Origin: Zelopaecilomyces penicillatus | Taxonomy: Eukaryota > Ascomycota > Sordariomycetes > Hypocreales > Pseudodiploosporaceae | Assembly: GCA_005765155.1 (NCBI GenBank) | Contig: VCCP01000007.1 | Location: forward strand, 1,133,501-1,197,500 | Direction: 5' to 3' | DNA length: 64,000 nucleotides | Part shown: in pieces, positions 33,697 to 44,572 of the stretch | Numbering within the stretch: the first letter of the stretch is position 1 | How the letters are laid out: each line of letters opens with the position of its first letter | The notes under the pieces: generated by a model | The model's input: only the letters and a program-made list of their open reading frames with translations | What the model was told of the DNA's origin: nothing | Databases searched by the model: none | Translations under genes and position numbers: made by a program

Positions 33697-35448
33697 GAGA
33701 AACGCCGCTCCCGACAGAATCTCGGCTGTGTTGTTATTGTTGTATGAATAGTGGTTGCGAGCGACGGAGTGTACATATCGATTTATTTTCTGGGTTTGTT
33801 TCTTTTGGGCGGATTTGTGGTGAGCGAGCGGGTTGGGAATGCTTTGGGGCTTTCTTGTAGGAGGGCCATTCGATGTATAATACATAGCCGCGGGTCAGGC
33901 ATTGCGTGGAGTCGGGAGTTGGGGATCATGGGAACTGGAAGAGGGGGAGCACCCCAAAGGTAGAAATCGAAACTGTAGCAGTCAGCCCGCTTGGGCCACC
34001 AAAACCTGACCAAGTGTCCTTGTTTGTGTGACCATGTTGAGTATGAATGTCCGACCGGTAGATTGAGGAGAGTGCGGAGTTGACATGTTTCGTAATTTGA
34101 CTTCACACTGCCATCAGCGCCAGTGCCGCGGCAGCTCGGTGATGTGGGTAAAAAAGAAGGACTGGCAACGTGGCGAAGCTGGAATGAAGTTGTCAGCATA
34201 GGCGCAGGCCAACTACTGTTAAAACAGCGCAGATTGATCAAAGGGCTTCATTGTCAAAGAGGATCGGTGTGGGAGAAACAATGTGAACTGGCAGAAGGAC
34301 TTGCAGGGTGACCGAAAACGACCCCAGGTAGAGGGCGTACTGTGAGAGGGGAAACCCGCCAACAAAAGAGCTGACAACTCACACAAAAAGCTGGGAGGTA
34401 TTGCGCACCCGGCGCAGATCCAAGAAGATATTCTCGGCGCTCTCTGCCTCTTAAACTCCATTGAAAGGGGAAAAGGGGTCTTATGGACTAGAGAAACGAA
34501 GGAAAGGAGGGGAAGCAAAGTCGACAGAAGAAAAAAGAGGTTGGTTTGGCGAGAGAGAAAGAGTCGAATGGTTGTGGTAGTGGCAGTGGTGGATATGGCG
34601 GACCGCACAGGGACGGGTGGGATTTACTTGCGCACTTTACAGAGCGCACTTGTAGGGAATTGCTACGGACGGAAATAGTTGGTAACTTGGTGCTGTGCGC
34701 TGTGCGCCGTGTCCGGCCCCCTAGAACCGATGCCGCTCTAGAGCTTGAATAACACATGTGGCCCAGTGCTATTACAACGCTGTAGAGCGTGTCTTGCACC
34801 TGGGAAATGCGCTGTAGAGCCCCAATGCGATACTACTCCAGCGGCCTCATGCAACAAACCTCCCCCTTCTGGACCCTACATACGTTAGACTGGTCGCCAA
34901 GCCGTTTCTAAGGTAAAGAAACCTACCAGCCAGTAGAGCCCTGCCAGCCGAAGTCGCCGCCCAGGGGAAACTTTAACCCAAATGCAGAACATGCCAAAAA
35001 AAAAACAGAGATCGTACCAAGGTACTATTACCTACGTAACCCTATCCTATCTTATCGCAGGGCTCTGAATGCCCCGCCATTTTTAATGGGCAAACCCCTC
35101 TATTCGATTCGATACCGCGATGCGACTTGGGCGCCCGCGCTTCTGAACGACATGCCATCATATCACAGTGACAGCGGTGGTGTTTTTGAATACCCACTGG
35201 AACAGCATTTCTGCTAAACAGATCAAGTCGACAACTCACAAACAACAAAGTGCATTTTGCATGTGTGTTGTAGCATTTGCACTTCTCTTTATTGTGCGAA
35301 GTACACTGTTGAATGGGACGGTATTGGAGCAGGAAGCGAGTCTGAGACTTTGATTATCGCGATATCATCAAAACAAAAAAAGAACACCCACCCCGCAACA
35401 CGAATCAAATTACACACACAAAGAGGAGCAGACCCTTTCGCCCAAACC
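33697..35448. other. Intergenic EPL1-KAE1
   Basis: About 1.75 kb, no convincing gene. Short open frames on both strands lack domains. Pyrimidine-rich on the minus strand near 34490-34560, with TACCTACGTAACC near 35028. Confidence 0.4.
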
Positions 35449-36552
35449 ATGGCGACGGCCACACCACCGCCAGCGTTGGCAGCCGAAAAGGCAAACGCGG
35501 ACCGCTTTGCGTTCAAGTCGTCGTACATTGCCTTGGGTTGCGAAGGGTCCGCCAACAAGCTCGGTATCGGCGTCATCAAACACTCACCAACGGGCACATC
35601 CATCCTCTCCAACTTGCGGCACACCTTCGTCTCTCCACCTGGCACGGGCTTCCTGCCTAAGGATACGGCACACCATCACCGCTCCGAGTTCGTCGCCCTG
35701 GCGCGCCGCGCCCTCATCGAGGCGGGTGTTTCTCCCGCCGATGTTGACTGCGTCTGCTTCACCCAGGGGCCTGGCATGGGTGCGCCCCTGACCTCCGTCG
35801 CCGTCGCCGCCCGCACATTAGCTCTGCTCTGGGACAGGCCCCTCGTCGGCGTCAACCACTGCGTCGGGCACATTGAGATGGGTCGCGAGATTACTGGTGC
35901 TGATAACCCCGTCGTGCTCTATGTCAGCGGCGGAAACTCCCAGGTCATTGCCTATGCCGAGCAACGGTACCGCATCTTTGGCGAAACGCTCGACATTGCT
36001 GTTGGCAACTGTCTTGATCGCTTCGCCCGCACTCTCAATATTAGTAACGATCCGGCCCCCGGCTATAACATCGAGCAAATGGCCAAGCGTGGCTCTCGTC
36101 TACTCGACCTTCCCTACACTGTCAAGGGCATGGACTGTTCTTTTTCCGGCATCCTCGCCAGCGCCGATGCCCTGGCCCTCCAGCTGCACAGCGCTGGCCC
36201 CGAGGCAGCCGGCTTCACAGCTGAAGATCTGTGCTTCACCCTGCAGGAGACAGTCTTTGCCATGCTGGTCGAAATCACCGAACGCGCCATGGCACATGTG
36301 GGCAGTGGCCAGGTCCTGATTGTTGGAGGCGTGGGCTGCAATGAGCGCTTGCAGGAGATGATGGGCAGCATGGCTAATGAGAGAGGTGGCAGCGTCTATG
36401 CTACGGATGAACGGTTTTGCATCGATAATGGCATCATGATTGCCCATGCAGGGCTGTTGGCCTACGAAACCGGATTTCGTACCTCACTAGAAGACAGTAT
36501 CTGTACACAGCGATTTAGAACTGACGAAGTCTTCGTGAAGTGGAGGGATTGA
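35449..36552 (+). CDS. KAE1: tRNA N6-adenosine threonylcarbamoyltransferase KAE1 (KEOPS/EKC subunit)
   Basis: A single exon of 367 aa from the ATG at 35449 (CCATGG context). This is the TsaD/Kae1/OSGEP family enzyme that transfers threonylcarbamoyl to A37 of ANN-decoding tRNAs in the KEOPS/EKC complex of cytosol and nucleus. Visible motifs are the ATP-grasping start ALGCEGSANKLG, the metal-binding NHCVGHIEMGR (HxxxH), YVSGGNSQV, DIAVGNCLDRFAR, and the C-terminal GGVGCNERLQ and CIDNGIMIAHAG with its metal ligand Asp. There is no mitochondrial presequence, which favours KAE1 over the mitochondrial paralogue QRI7. Length is normal. Convergent with the SNF1 beta subunit gene. Confidence 0.96.
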   Translation: MATATPPPALAAEKANADRFAFKSSYIALGCEGSANKLGIGVIKHSPTGTSILSNLRHTFVSPPGTGFLPKDTAHHHRSEFVALARRALIEAGVSPADVDCVCFTQGPGMGAPLTSVAVAARTLALLWDRPLVGVNHCVGHIEMGREITGADNPVVLYVSGGNSQVIAYAEQRYRIFGETLDIAVGNCLDRFARTLNISNDPAPGYNIEQMAKRGSRLLDLPYTVKGMDCSFSGILASADALALQLHSAGPEAAGFTAEDLCFTLQETVFAMLVEITERAMAHVGSGQVLIVGGVGCNERLQEMMGSMANERGGSVYATDERFCIDNGIMIAHAGLLAYETGFRTSLEDSICTQRFRTDEVFVKWRD

Positions 36553-36804
36553 ATCCGATTGAACAACTACAACGTAAAACTTCAAAGCACTTTCTGCCAC
36601 TTTCTAGCCCTCTGTGCGCATGGGCTTATATATACCATCAGCACCTGTGTTAGTAATTTGTCTATTTGGTTTGATTTTACGTGCCATTACCTGGACATGA
36701 GATGTATAGCCCAGCCATCAGAAGAAAGTTGTACATGTTTGCTCATACTGTTCCCCGTTTTCAGGGCATCTCCCCATATTACCAGCAAAGATTGATATCC
36801 TTCT

Positions 36805-38551
36805 TCAACCCTCATCCGTTGAGGTCGGCTTATAAATAATGGTTGTGACATACTGAAGCAGACGGGAGAGTGTTAGATTATTTGTGTCAAAAGCCACTGT
36901 AAACAGGCCTGTATATCACTTACCTTGTTATGATATCTTGTCGTCGCCGAGACGGCCAAGACGTTGTTCTTGATACTGCTCGTTGCAAGATGGTTCAGAA
37001 CAGTATGATTGGGCATATTCAAGACACTGTTATCATCTTTCAAGAGAGTAGCAGCGTTGAGAATGGGCTTTCCCAAGAAGCCAGGCAAACTGGGCGGTGT
37101 GGGGAGCTTTTCAATCGCACCGACAGCGTTCCGGTAGGCTGGGGAATCTTCTGACTGATCAAAATCCAGTAAGTACTGGGGGATCTGGCCTGCATATGCA
37201 TTAGGGGGTAGTACGGTCCTCCCCTTTGGCGTCTTAGGCTGCTCTTTGCTTTGAGAAGATGAACGAGATGGCTGGCCGTCTTCGGCAGCGGCCTTGACTT
37301 CTGTACCAGCAGTGCCATCCTTGGGCCGGATAGCCTCCTCAGGATTGACCTCAATGTAGTTGACGAGGTTGTTTCCAAAGTCCACAGTGGTTGGCAGATC
37401 TGGTGACGTCTGCATGATCCCGTCCACCACGAAGCGAACATGGTGCGTACCTGGAAGTATATAAATAGTGCCAGCAAAACAGCCGGGTTTGCCCTCCCTA
37501 TTGTCCAATTATTGTCAGTATCCAATTTGATGAGGCTACAGGAGGTGAACAAGATTCAGTGAACAAGGGGGCTGCGCTAGGTGAGACCTCTGATGAACAT
37601 GGCGTCCTCCAGCTAAGGCAACCAAGGGTTCACAACAGTTGCAGGGTGCAGGCAGCCGCAATGAGTTACGAATGAAAGGCTTGATAGACATGAGTCAACT
37701 TACACAGGATGCAGTCGCTGTTTTCGGTTCCATTGGAAGATTGTACCGGTGACATAGACTCTTTCACCGCCGAGCTTCCACTCAATCTTGGTCGGTACAA
37801 CAGGCCGGGTCTTGTCTACGCGCAATTCTTCGCCTTCGTCCTCGTCAACAGTTGTAGCACTAACAGCAGAGCTTTTTCTGGTCAGACCATCGGACGACTC
37901 GCCGAGCTCAATGTCTGTCAGGGACTCATCGGGACCGAGGATGGGCGAACCAGGTGTGTGGACTTCTTCCTCAATGGGAAGGGGCAGACGGGGTGGCCGC
38001 GTCATGTATATATCTGTGAGACTGTTGTTGTTGGAAACAAGATGGACGTCGGGGACGAAGGGTATGTGAGATGCGTGAGGCTGCTGAGAAGAATGGTGGG
38101 AGCGAAGGGACGACGACTCAATCGGGACATCGACGGGTTTGGAGGGTGCGTCGCGAACGGGCCGGACCTGGGACGGAGGCTGGGACAGCGACTGAGACAG
38201 AGAATGGGCGTGAGCATGAGCGTGGGACTGGGACGGAGAGTCGGAGGGCCTGGCCGGAGTGGAGACACTGCTGAGCGGCGAGCCGCTGAGGGAGGACACG
38301 GCCGTCGCGGGCAAGCTCTTCGGTCTATTGACGGAGGACGCAGTCGAGCCTTGGGCCTGGGCGAGAGAGGGTTCGGGAGGCACGACAGCTCGATGGGTTG
38401 TGTGGACGGGAATCATAGTGCGAGAGGCATCCTTGCGGTGATGGCGAGGCGAGTCGCGGCCCGACACCGAGCCCGACGCTGAGGCCGAGGCCGGCGATGG
38501 TGAGCCTGGTCTCGCCGGCTTGGTTGCCGTTGCGGAGTGGTTGTTGCCCAT
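36805..38551 (-). CDS. SNF1/AMPK beta subunit (SIP/GAL83 type)
   Basis: Three exons: 38551-37704, 37497-36924 and 36852-36805; 489 aa. The protein starts MGNNHSAT, a likely N-myristoylation signal, followed by about 240 Ser/Pro-rich residues. The glycogen-binding CBM48 domain spans the first junction (PTKIEWKLGGERVYVTGT and FVVDGIMQTS). The C-terminal ASC domain (IPQYLLDFDQSEDSP, LPGFLGKPILN, NMPNHTVLNHLATSSIKN, then YVTTIIYKPT in the last exon) binds the alpha and gamma subunits. The beta subunit scaffolds and localises the SNF1 energy-sensing kinase. It is unusually Ser/His-rich between residues 90 and 130 (HAHAHAH). Convergent with KAE1, divergent from the small membrane protein gene. Confidence 0.95.
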
Positions 38552-39823
38552 GATGACAGGGCAGGGGGTGGAGCGTTATCACCAGGTGGGCGGTCGTTGC
38601 ACAAAGACAAATCGCCAGGGGGATCGCGTGACGGCGGACAACGGGACGGAGGGGGGCTGGCTGTTGCTGCTGTTTTGGGGGTCCGGCCGGGGGAGGGGAG
38701 GGGCTAGGTGCGGGAGGTGGTTTTGATATTGAGTATTATGGTATGTGGGCTTGAGCAGCGTATTGTTGGAGGTTCTTTGATATATCTGGCTTGGTATCTT
38801 GCGGGAAATGCGCGCACCAGCAACGTCAAAACGGCGATGCCAAGTACGAGGCCAGGCACGGATGACCAGACGCACTTCCGAGGGGTCAGCGCCAGAAGAT
38901 ATGGTAGAGAAGCGATGTAGTCATGTTCCTTGCCGCGCTGGCTGGCATTGACCAGGACGACGTGGGGTCTATCGTGGGCCGCTTTTGCTGTCGTGTTCGT
39001 GTCCTTTCCGGATGCCGATTCCGAGCAGCAGGGTGATGCGTTGGGGTGGAGGTGGTGGTGATTGTGGTGGTGTGTTGTGGTGGTCTGATGGAGGTGTGGG
39101 AAAGTCGTTTGGGTGGAGGTGAGATTGGGCCTTTCGAGCCAGTAGCAGCGGAGGTTTTGGTGCTTGAGTTGGCACTGACACTTCCTCAGTTGGGGTAAAG
39201 AGGAGGGGCAGCCAAGGTGCGCGGACTTGTTGTTGCAGGTTGATAATACAGTACGGAGCTATTTGGATCTTATCTCGATAACGCCTCCACAGCTCCGGGG
39301 GGTAGCCCAGTTAGGATCAACAGAGCCAGTTCGTCATCGTAAACGTTGGGAGACCAGACAAAGGTTGTTAGGTTTGTATCCAATATTATTACAACACGGT
39401 TATCAAGAAAAGATCGTCCAACTCATAGGTCATCCTGACGGCTCCCGTACGCCACAGAGCAGCTGCCAGGCACTAGCCACTCAACTCAGGTCGATGATCC
39501 CGTCGCTGGTAATCAATCCATCAGGAGGTCGCATTGTCCGTCCAGGCACGCAACACAGCACAGCACAGCACATGCACATGCACATCCCCCTCCTTTCCGC
39601 CTTGTTATTTGAAATCCTGTAGATTTTATACTTACATCATTTATATGTACACAGCCTGCCCTGTCTTGCTTCGCGCTGACTGCTCGCCAACAAAATCCAA
39701 ATGAAATAATAAACACACTACTCTGAAAGAAGAGGAAGAATATACAAAGAGGCGCATTACAGACAGACAGACAGACAGACAGACAGAGAGAGTGCGAGAG
39801 CAATCAAGAAACGATAAACCACC
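38552..39823. promoter_or_regulatory. Divergent SNF1-beta/membrane protein intergenic region
   Basis: About 1.3 kb with no gene. Contains GTGG-rich DNA near 39040-39110, ACAGC/ACATGC short repeats near 39550-39583 and an (ACAG)n tract just before the downstream ATG. Confidence 0.4.
39759..39786. repeat. (ACAG)n microsatellite in the probable 5' leader
   Basis: Seven tandem ACAG units ending about 37 nt before the ATG at 39824, so probably transcribed and possibly length-variable. Confidence 0.9.
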
Positions 39824-40538
39824 ATGGCTGCTGAGCGAGACGCCGCGTCTGTCGCACTCGATATCGTCGGCAATCTCGCATCTGCCCTCTGGAACGCCCA
39901 GTGGTCGCGCTACCTGAGCCTCCTCAGTCGCGCCTTTGCCATTCCCTTCCGCATCGCTTGGGTGCCTCTTTCATATGTTGCAGATATCTTTGCTGTCGTT
40001 GCCGCGCCGGGTCTGTATATACTATCGTATCTTCTCTCCTGCTGCAATGCCGTCATTGCCTTTCTCATTAGTCTCAAGGTGAGCTGTCGCGACTATCCAT
40101 CAGGGCTTCACAGATGAATTTGAGAGCTAACAAGAGCACCGCTTTGCAGCCATTATATACATTTGTACGAGTACCGTTTTTGCTTCCATTTACATGTTTG
40201 AAAAAAAGATGACGGCCAAAAACCCATTTAAACTGACATTGCATCATCACTCTTAGTTTGGCACCGCTGCTGCAATCGGTATCATGGCTGGCATCACTCT
40301 CGCCATTTCATCCTCCATCATCACATCATACCTAGGTATGCAGGATGATTCTCCTGACCGGCTGCGGCTAGGTTCAGGCAAGGGCCTATTGCAATCTTCT
40401 ACAGCACTCATCAAGGACGAGTCCTCGTCCAACGAGACAGACTATTACTGGACAGATACATCCCCTATGCGCCGGCGCCTTGCTACGGGTTTGCTATCAC
40501 AAACCATTATTGAGGAAGAAGACGACTCTGATGTATAA
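39824..40538 (+). CDS. Small conserved fungal membrane protein, unknown function
   Basis: Three exons: 39824-40078, a 15-nt microexon 40150-40164 and 40257-40538; 183 aa. The microexon reads PLYTF and is bounded by TTTGCAG and GTACGAG; including it gives ISLKPLYTFFGTAAAIGI, which resembles orthologues as I recall them. Skipping it also keeps the frame, so the alternative cannot be excluded. The N-terminal half has two hydrophobic stretches (about 47-85), a third membrane segment follows the junction (FGTAAAIGIMAGITLAI), and the C-terminus is polar and acidic, ending EEEDDSDV. I do not know a function. Convergent with BUR1. Confidence 0.78.
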
Positions 40539-40789
40539 TTATTCATATGGAAATAACACCACGCATATACACCTAATAGTAATAACAATGGCCTCTTTCA
40601 AACTTTCAAAGAAATTAAAAATAAAAACAGCCAAGACACTTTCCAGATAAAGACGCTTGGTTGATATTACCATTGCTGTTGCTACACCTGGCTTTCGGTT
40701 TTGTGAACATATCCTTTTCTAGCGCCATCTCATTCTTGTGCGAATTATATGAAAGATAAAGCGGACTCATGTGTTTAAAAAGACAAGGT

Positions 40790-42714
40790 CTATCGTCGAT
40801 ACAAGTCGCGCTCTCGATCTCGATCTCGGTTTCTATCATGCATCGGTGATCGGCTCCGACTTCTCGTTCGTCTATCTCGATCATACCGTCGAGCACCATC
40901 ATTGCTGTTGGGACGTCTTCTTTCCTCTCGAGGTCGATCCTCGCGTGGCCTATCATCCCGTGGCCGTTCTTCTCGTGGCCGTTCTTCTCGTGGCCGTTCT
41001 TCCCGCCCATAGCTTGGAATATAAGTGTCCACGTCTGGCCCTCGAGTGGGGCCGGCCCTACTTCGCGGGGGCCGGTCTCGATCACGATGGTCAGCATCAT
41101 CCCAATTGGGGGGCCGCTCTTGGGGTGGCTGCCGCGGCGGAGGTGCGCGCCATGCCGGTCTGCGTTCCTCATGTCCACCTCGAAACCGCCCTCCATTGAC
41201 ACCATTTCGCCCTCCGCCGTATCCATCACTGCTGTTGAAGCCAGCGGTAGCTCCGTTTGCATCAGGGCCCAGTCCAACTGTTCCTCCCTTTGGCGCCGGA
41301 GGCAGGTTTGCTTTGCGATCATGAAACTTTCTGCGGTCTAGTTCGTGACTTTCTTCGTATGTGGGAATCTGGTGTGGTTCCATGGGTAGGGGATCCCTCT
41401 TAAAGTAGGGATGCTGAAGGGCGTCCACAGCATTTATGCGAGTTCTCCAATCCAGTTTTAGCAAGTCTTTCAATAGCGCAATTGCCCCTGAGCCATACCT
41501 AAGTGCAAGTGTTAGCTACTAATCGCCCCGAAAGCCAACCACTAGAGGTCACTTACTCTCGAAAGCGGCTTTGGAGATTCCCTGGGCGAGCTCGTGGCGA
41601 TAATTTCTCTCCACCTGGTAACGCCTTCCAGCCTGGCATGTGTTCCTCATTTGGCGAGCCCATCAGGTCCCAAATGATTTCCAGCTGATGGGGATCGCTG
41701 TCTCCAGCAAGTATGGGCTTGCCGACCAGCATCTCGCCAAAGACACAGCTACACCATTATTAACCTCTAACTTAAGAAAAGAGCTAGGACTGGGAATCAT
41801 TCGCTTACCCGACACCCCAGACGTCAATAGCGGTTGTGTATTGTCTCAGCTGCAGCAAGAGCTCGGGGGGGCGGTACCACCGGGTCACCACGAGACCCGT
41901 GTAATCGCGTCGCCCGTCGCCCATTGCTTTGCCAGCCTGCGGCGTCGCTCCATCGTAATGCCGGGCCAAGCCAAAATCTGCAATCTGCAGGATGCCTTTA
42001 TTATTGATTAAAAGATTGGCGGCTTTCATATCGCGATGAAGGATGCGGTTATCGTGGAGATAGCGCAACCCCTGGAGTAGCTGAAGCATGTAACATTTGA
42101 TTTGCGCTTCCTTGAATTGGACAGAGGGATTGTCGAGCAGACCGGACAGATCGTGGTCCATGTAAGGTGTCACCATGTACATGATGGGCTTCTTGCGTTT
42201 GTCGGCTGAAGAAGTTGACTGGTAAGCAAGGCAAATGCAATTGCTGTGGTGTGAAGTGAATTGAGGAACTTACTTGGCCGCGAAGGATGCTCAACCGCCA
42301 TATCCTCTAATTTCAAAATGTTTTTATGGGACAAAAGCTTTAATAGTTTGATCTCTCGAAGGGCCGTAATCGGGAACTAGGACAAAGCCAGGAGTTAGGA
42401 TCGGGGAGAAAGAAAGAAGTCGTGGATAGCACAAACCCCATCCTTTTCGTGATGCATGATAATCTTCTTGAGAGCGACATGAGCGCCAGTCTTGCGCGAC
42501 CTCGCGTGATGAACCTCACTGAAAGTAGTAGAGTTAGTCGTGCCCGCGGATAGAATTGACAATGCATGGTACTTTACCCAAAGGTTCCTTCACCTAGCTT
42601 GCCCTGCAACTCGTAATCCGCAATGCGCGAACATCCATGGAAGCTAGACTTGGGCCGCAGGTTGCTGAGGGCAAAGGACCGTGGTGAGGCGCCATCTGGG
42701 CTTCGCTCCGACAT
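40790..42714 (-). CDS. BUR1: BUR1/CDK9-type cyclin-dependent kinase
   Basis: Six exons: 42714-42578, 42518-42437, 42376-42274, 42205-41809, 41748-41557 and 41498-40790; 539 aa. Kinase motifs in order: Gly-loop GKLGEGTFGEVHH, Lys in VALKKIIMH, the CDK9 signature PITALREIK, catalytic HRDMKAANLL, DFGLARHYDGA, the T-loop TGLVVTRWYRPPELLL and the LDWRTRINAVDAL lobe. The tail is Arg/Glu/Asp-rich with tandem EERPR-like units and an RS-like end. BUR1 phosphorylates Spt5 and the RNA polymerase II CTD with cyclin Bur2 during elongation. Convergent with the membrane protein gene and divergent from asparaginase. Confidence 0.95.
40941..41003 (-). repeat. 15-nt coding tandem repeat (EERPR) in the BUR1 tail
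   Basis: Two perfect adjacent 15-nt units (40966-40980, 40981-40995) flanked by diverged copies. They encode repeats of Glu-Glu-Arg-Pro-Arg; likely to vary in copy number. Confidence 0.8.
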
Positions 42715-44572
42715 GACGTCGGTTTGGGCGAGTTAACGGGCACGCACGATGAAGAAGATAACGATGACGATGATTTCGGCAGAGAGTTCAACGGTATAGA
42801 GGGCAAGAAGCGGCGCGTGGTTGCAGAAAGGGCGAGACTTGTCAGGCGCGCATTGCTGGCACTGGGGTTACCGGCGTGGTCTCCAGCGAATCGAGGCGAT
42901 CCGAAGCAGCAGCCGCAGTCGTTAATTGCTAGTGCTGCGGTGACAGTGGCTGGATAACAAGTGAGGGAGAGGCTCGGTGCTATGTTGAGAGATTGCAGTC
43001 CTAGTCGGTCAGGTCAGCTGCAACCGGAGTCGTGTTGGCGGATGAAAATTGCTGATGTTGTCAAACTACTGGATGAAGAGCAGAGTTGGATAGAGGTGAG
43101 TTGATCCAAAACAGGCTAACAAGCAGAGACCACGTCCCTAGGATGGTGGAACGCTTGACTGTTGGAGGCCAACTTTTTGACATCAATGAGCCAGTAGCTT
43201 TTTTTTAGAGGTTACCACAGTAGGTACCTACTAGTAGCCTTTGTACTGCAGGGTTTAGTGCCTTCAGCCAGGGGGGAGCTGGAGAAGAACCTAATCGATA
43301 CTCCTGTAGGGGGCGCACGAGTGATGGCGAGACATGTAGCTTGCTGGTACTGCACTGACAGACTTCTGCTGGCCAACTGTCGCAAGACTTGACCAACATG
43401 CTTCAAGGCAGATTGTCATTTTTGTCACGATGGTAATAGATGGTAGTAGTATAATTGGATAGCGATTTTCTGCTGATTACAGTTAGTTCTTGACGTTGCT
43501 AGTCATTTACTGTTAGAACATTTAAGCATTGCTGGCATCGCTATTTCATAATTAGGGGGCCGTTTTCCATTAGAGCTCTCGGGGCCTAGACTGTTAGAGA
43601 TGGCACATGAAGATGCATCTGAGTTGCACTACAGCAAGGCACGGTGACGTAGCCTGCTGTCGTCGCCGAAGCAGGACAAAACACCTTGATGATCCCATCG
43701 CATTTGCCAACCCCGTCTTGGGCGTGGATTATCACAACGCGCTCGCCGCACTGGTTTTGAGGCCAGTGAAGTACCAGACTACCTAGCGTTACTACATCTG
43801 TACGCTGGGAATGCACCCTACCTCAGGAGGGACCTACTAATACTACTTACCAAGTCGCACCATAGGTAGGTACCTTAAGTATATATGTACAACGTCCACC
43901 AAGAGGTCGTTGTTCGACAAGGTTTGGTATGGTTGGCTGCCTTTCGCTGCCCCTGCGCAAATCAGCGGTCCACGGACAATATAGACTCATGAGTTAATGG
44001 TCTTTAGTACGTAAATTTAAGACAACTACGAATGAGTCCTCCCACACCTCTTCCACTTCACAACACCACATCAGAGGGACGGGTGCAGAAGCGTGCTGCA
44101 GAACCCCTCCAACCCCAGATTTCCATTACCCCTTCAGATCCACTTAATCAGCTTCTGCCAACCTCATTCGCGTATGGTGTCGCGCTGTTTGAATTTTTGG
44201 CCACGATGCCGGCATTTCCTATGACTAAAGCGTAACGGCAAGAGTTTTTTCTCACATTGGGTAAGAGGTCGTCATGGTTTGCAGGTAGTATAAAGGGCCA
44301 TGGCTTTGCAGATTATTTAGTAGTTCATAGAAGCAGTAGACTTGTTGCAGAGGCTCGTGACTCCTGCATTTCTCACCAGCTCCAGTTATGATCATTTTCC
44401 GCTTGTGAAACCACCACCGCCCCAATTTTCAACCTTTTTGCTCTCGCTCTTGTTTTTTCTTCACTTCACTGCTGGCAATTCCTTCTCCCTCTCTTATTAA
44501 ACCCCATATATACTTCCTCGCCCCTCCCCCCAATCTCGTTCTCGTCCAGATCCCCGTCAAAGCCTTCAAACA
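42715..44572. promoter_or_regulatory. Divergent BUR1/asparaginase intergenic region
   Basis: About 1.9 kb without a convincing gene. TACCTA-type elements at about 43213-43233 and 43838-43875. Close to the asparaginase ATG is a T/C-rich tract (44445-44500) followed by CATATATAC near 44508, a plausible core promoter. Confidence 0.4.

Noticed and set aside
37709..38482. Long plus-strand frame opposite the SNF1 beta gene
   Set aside because: Antisense shadow of a Ser/Pro-rich coding exon; no domain.
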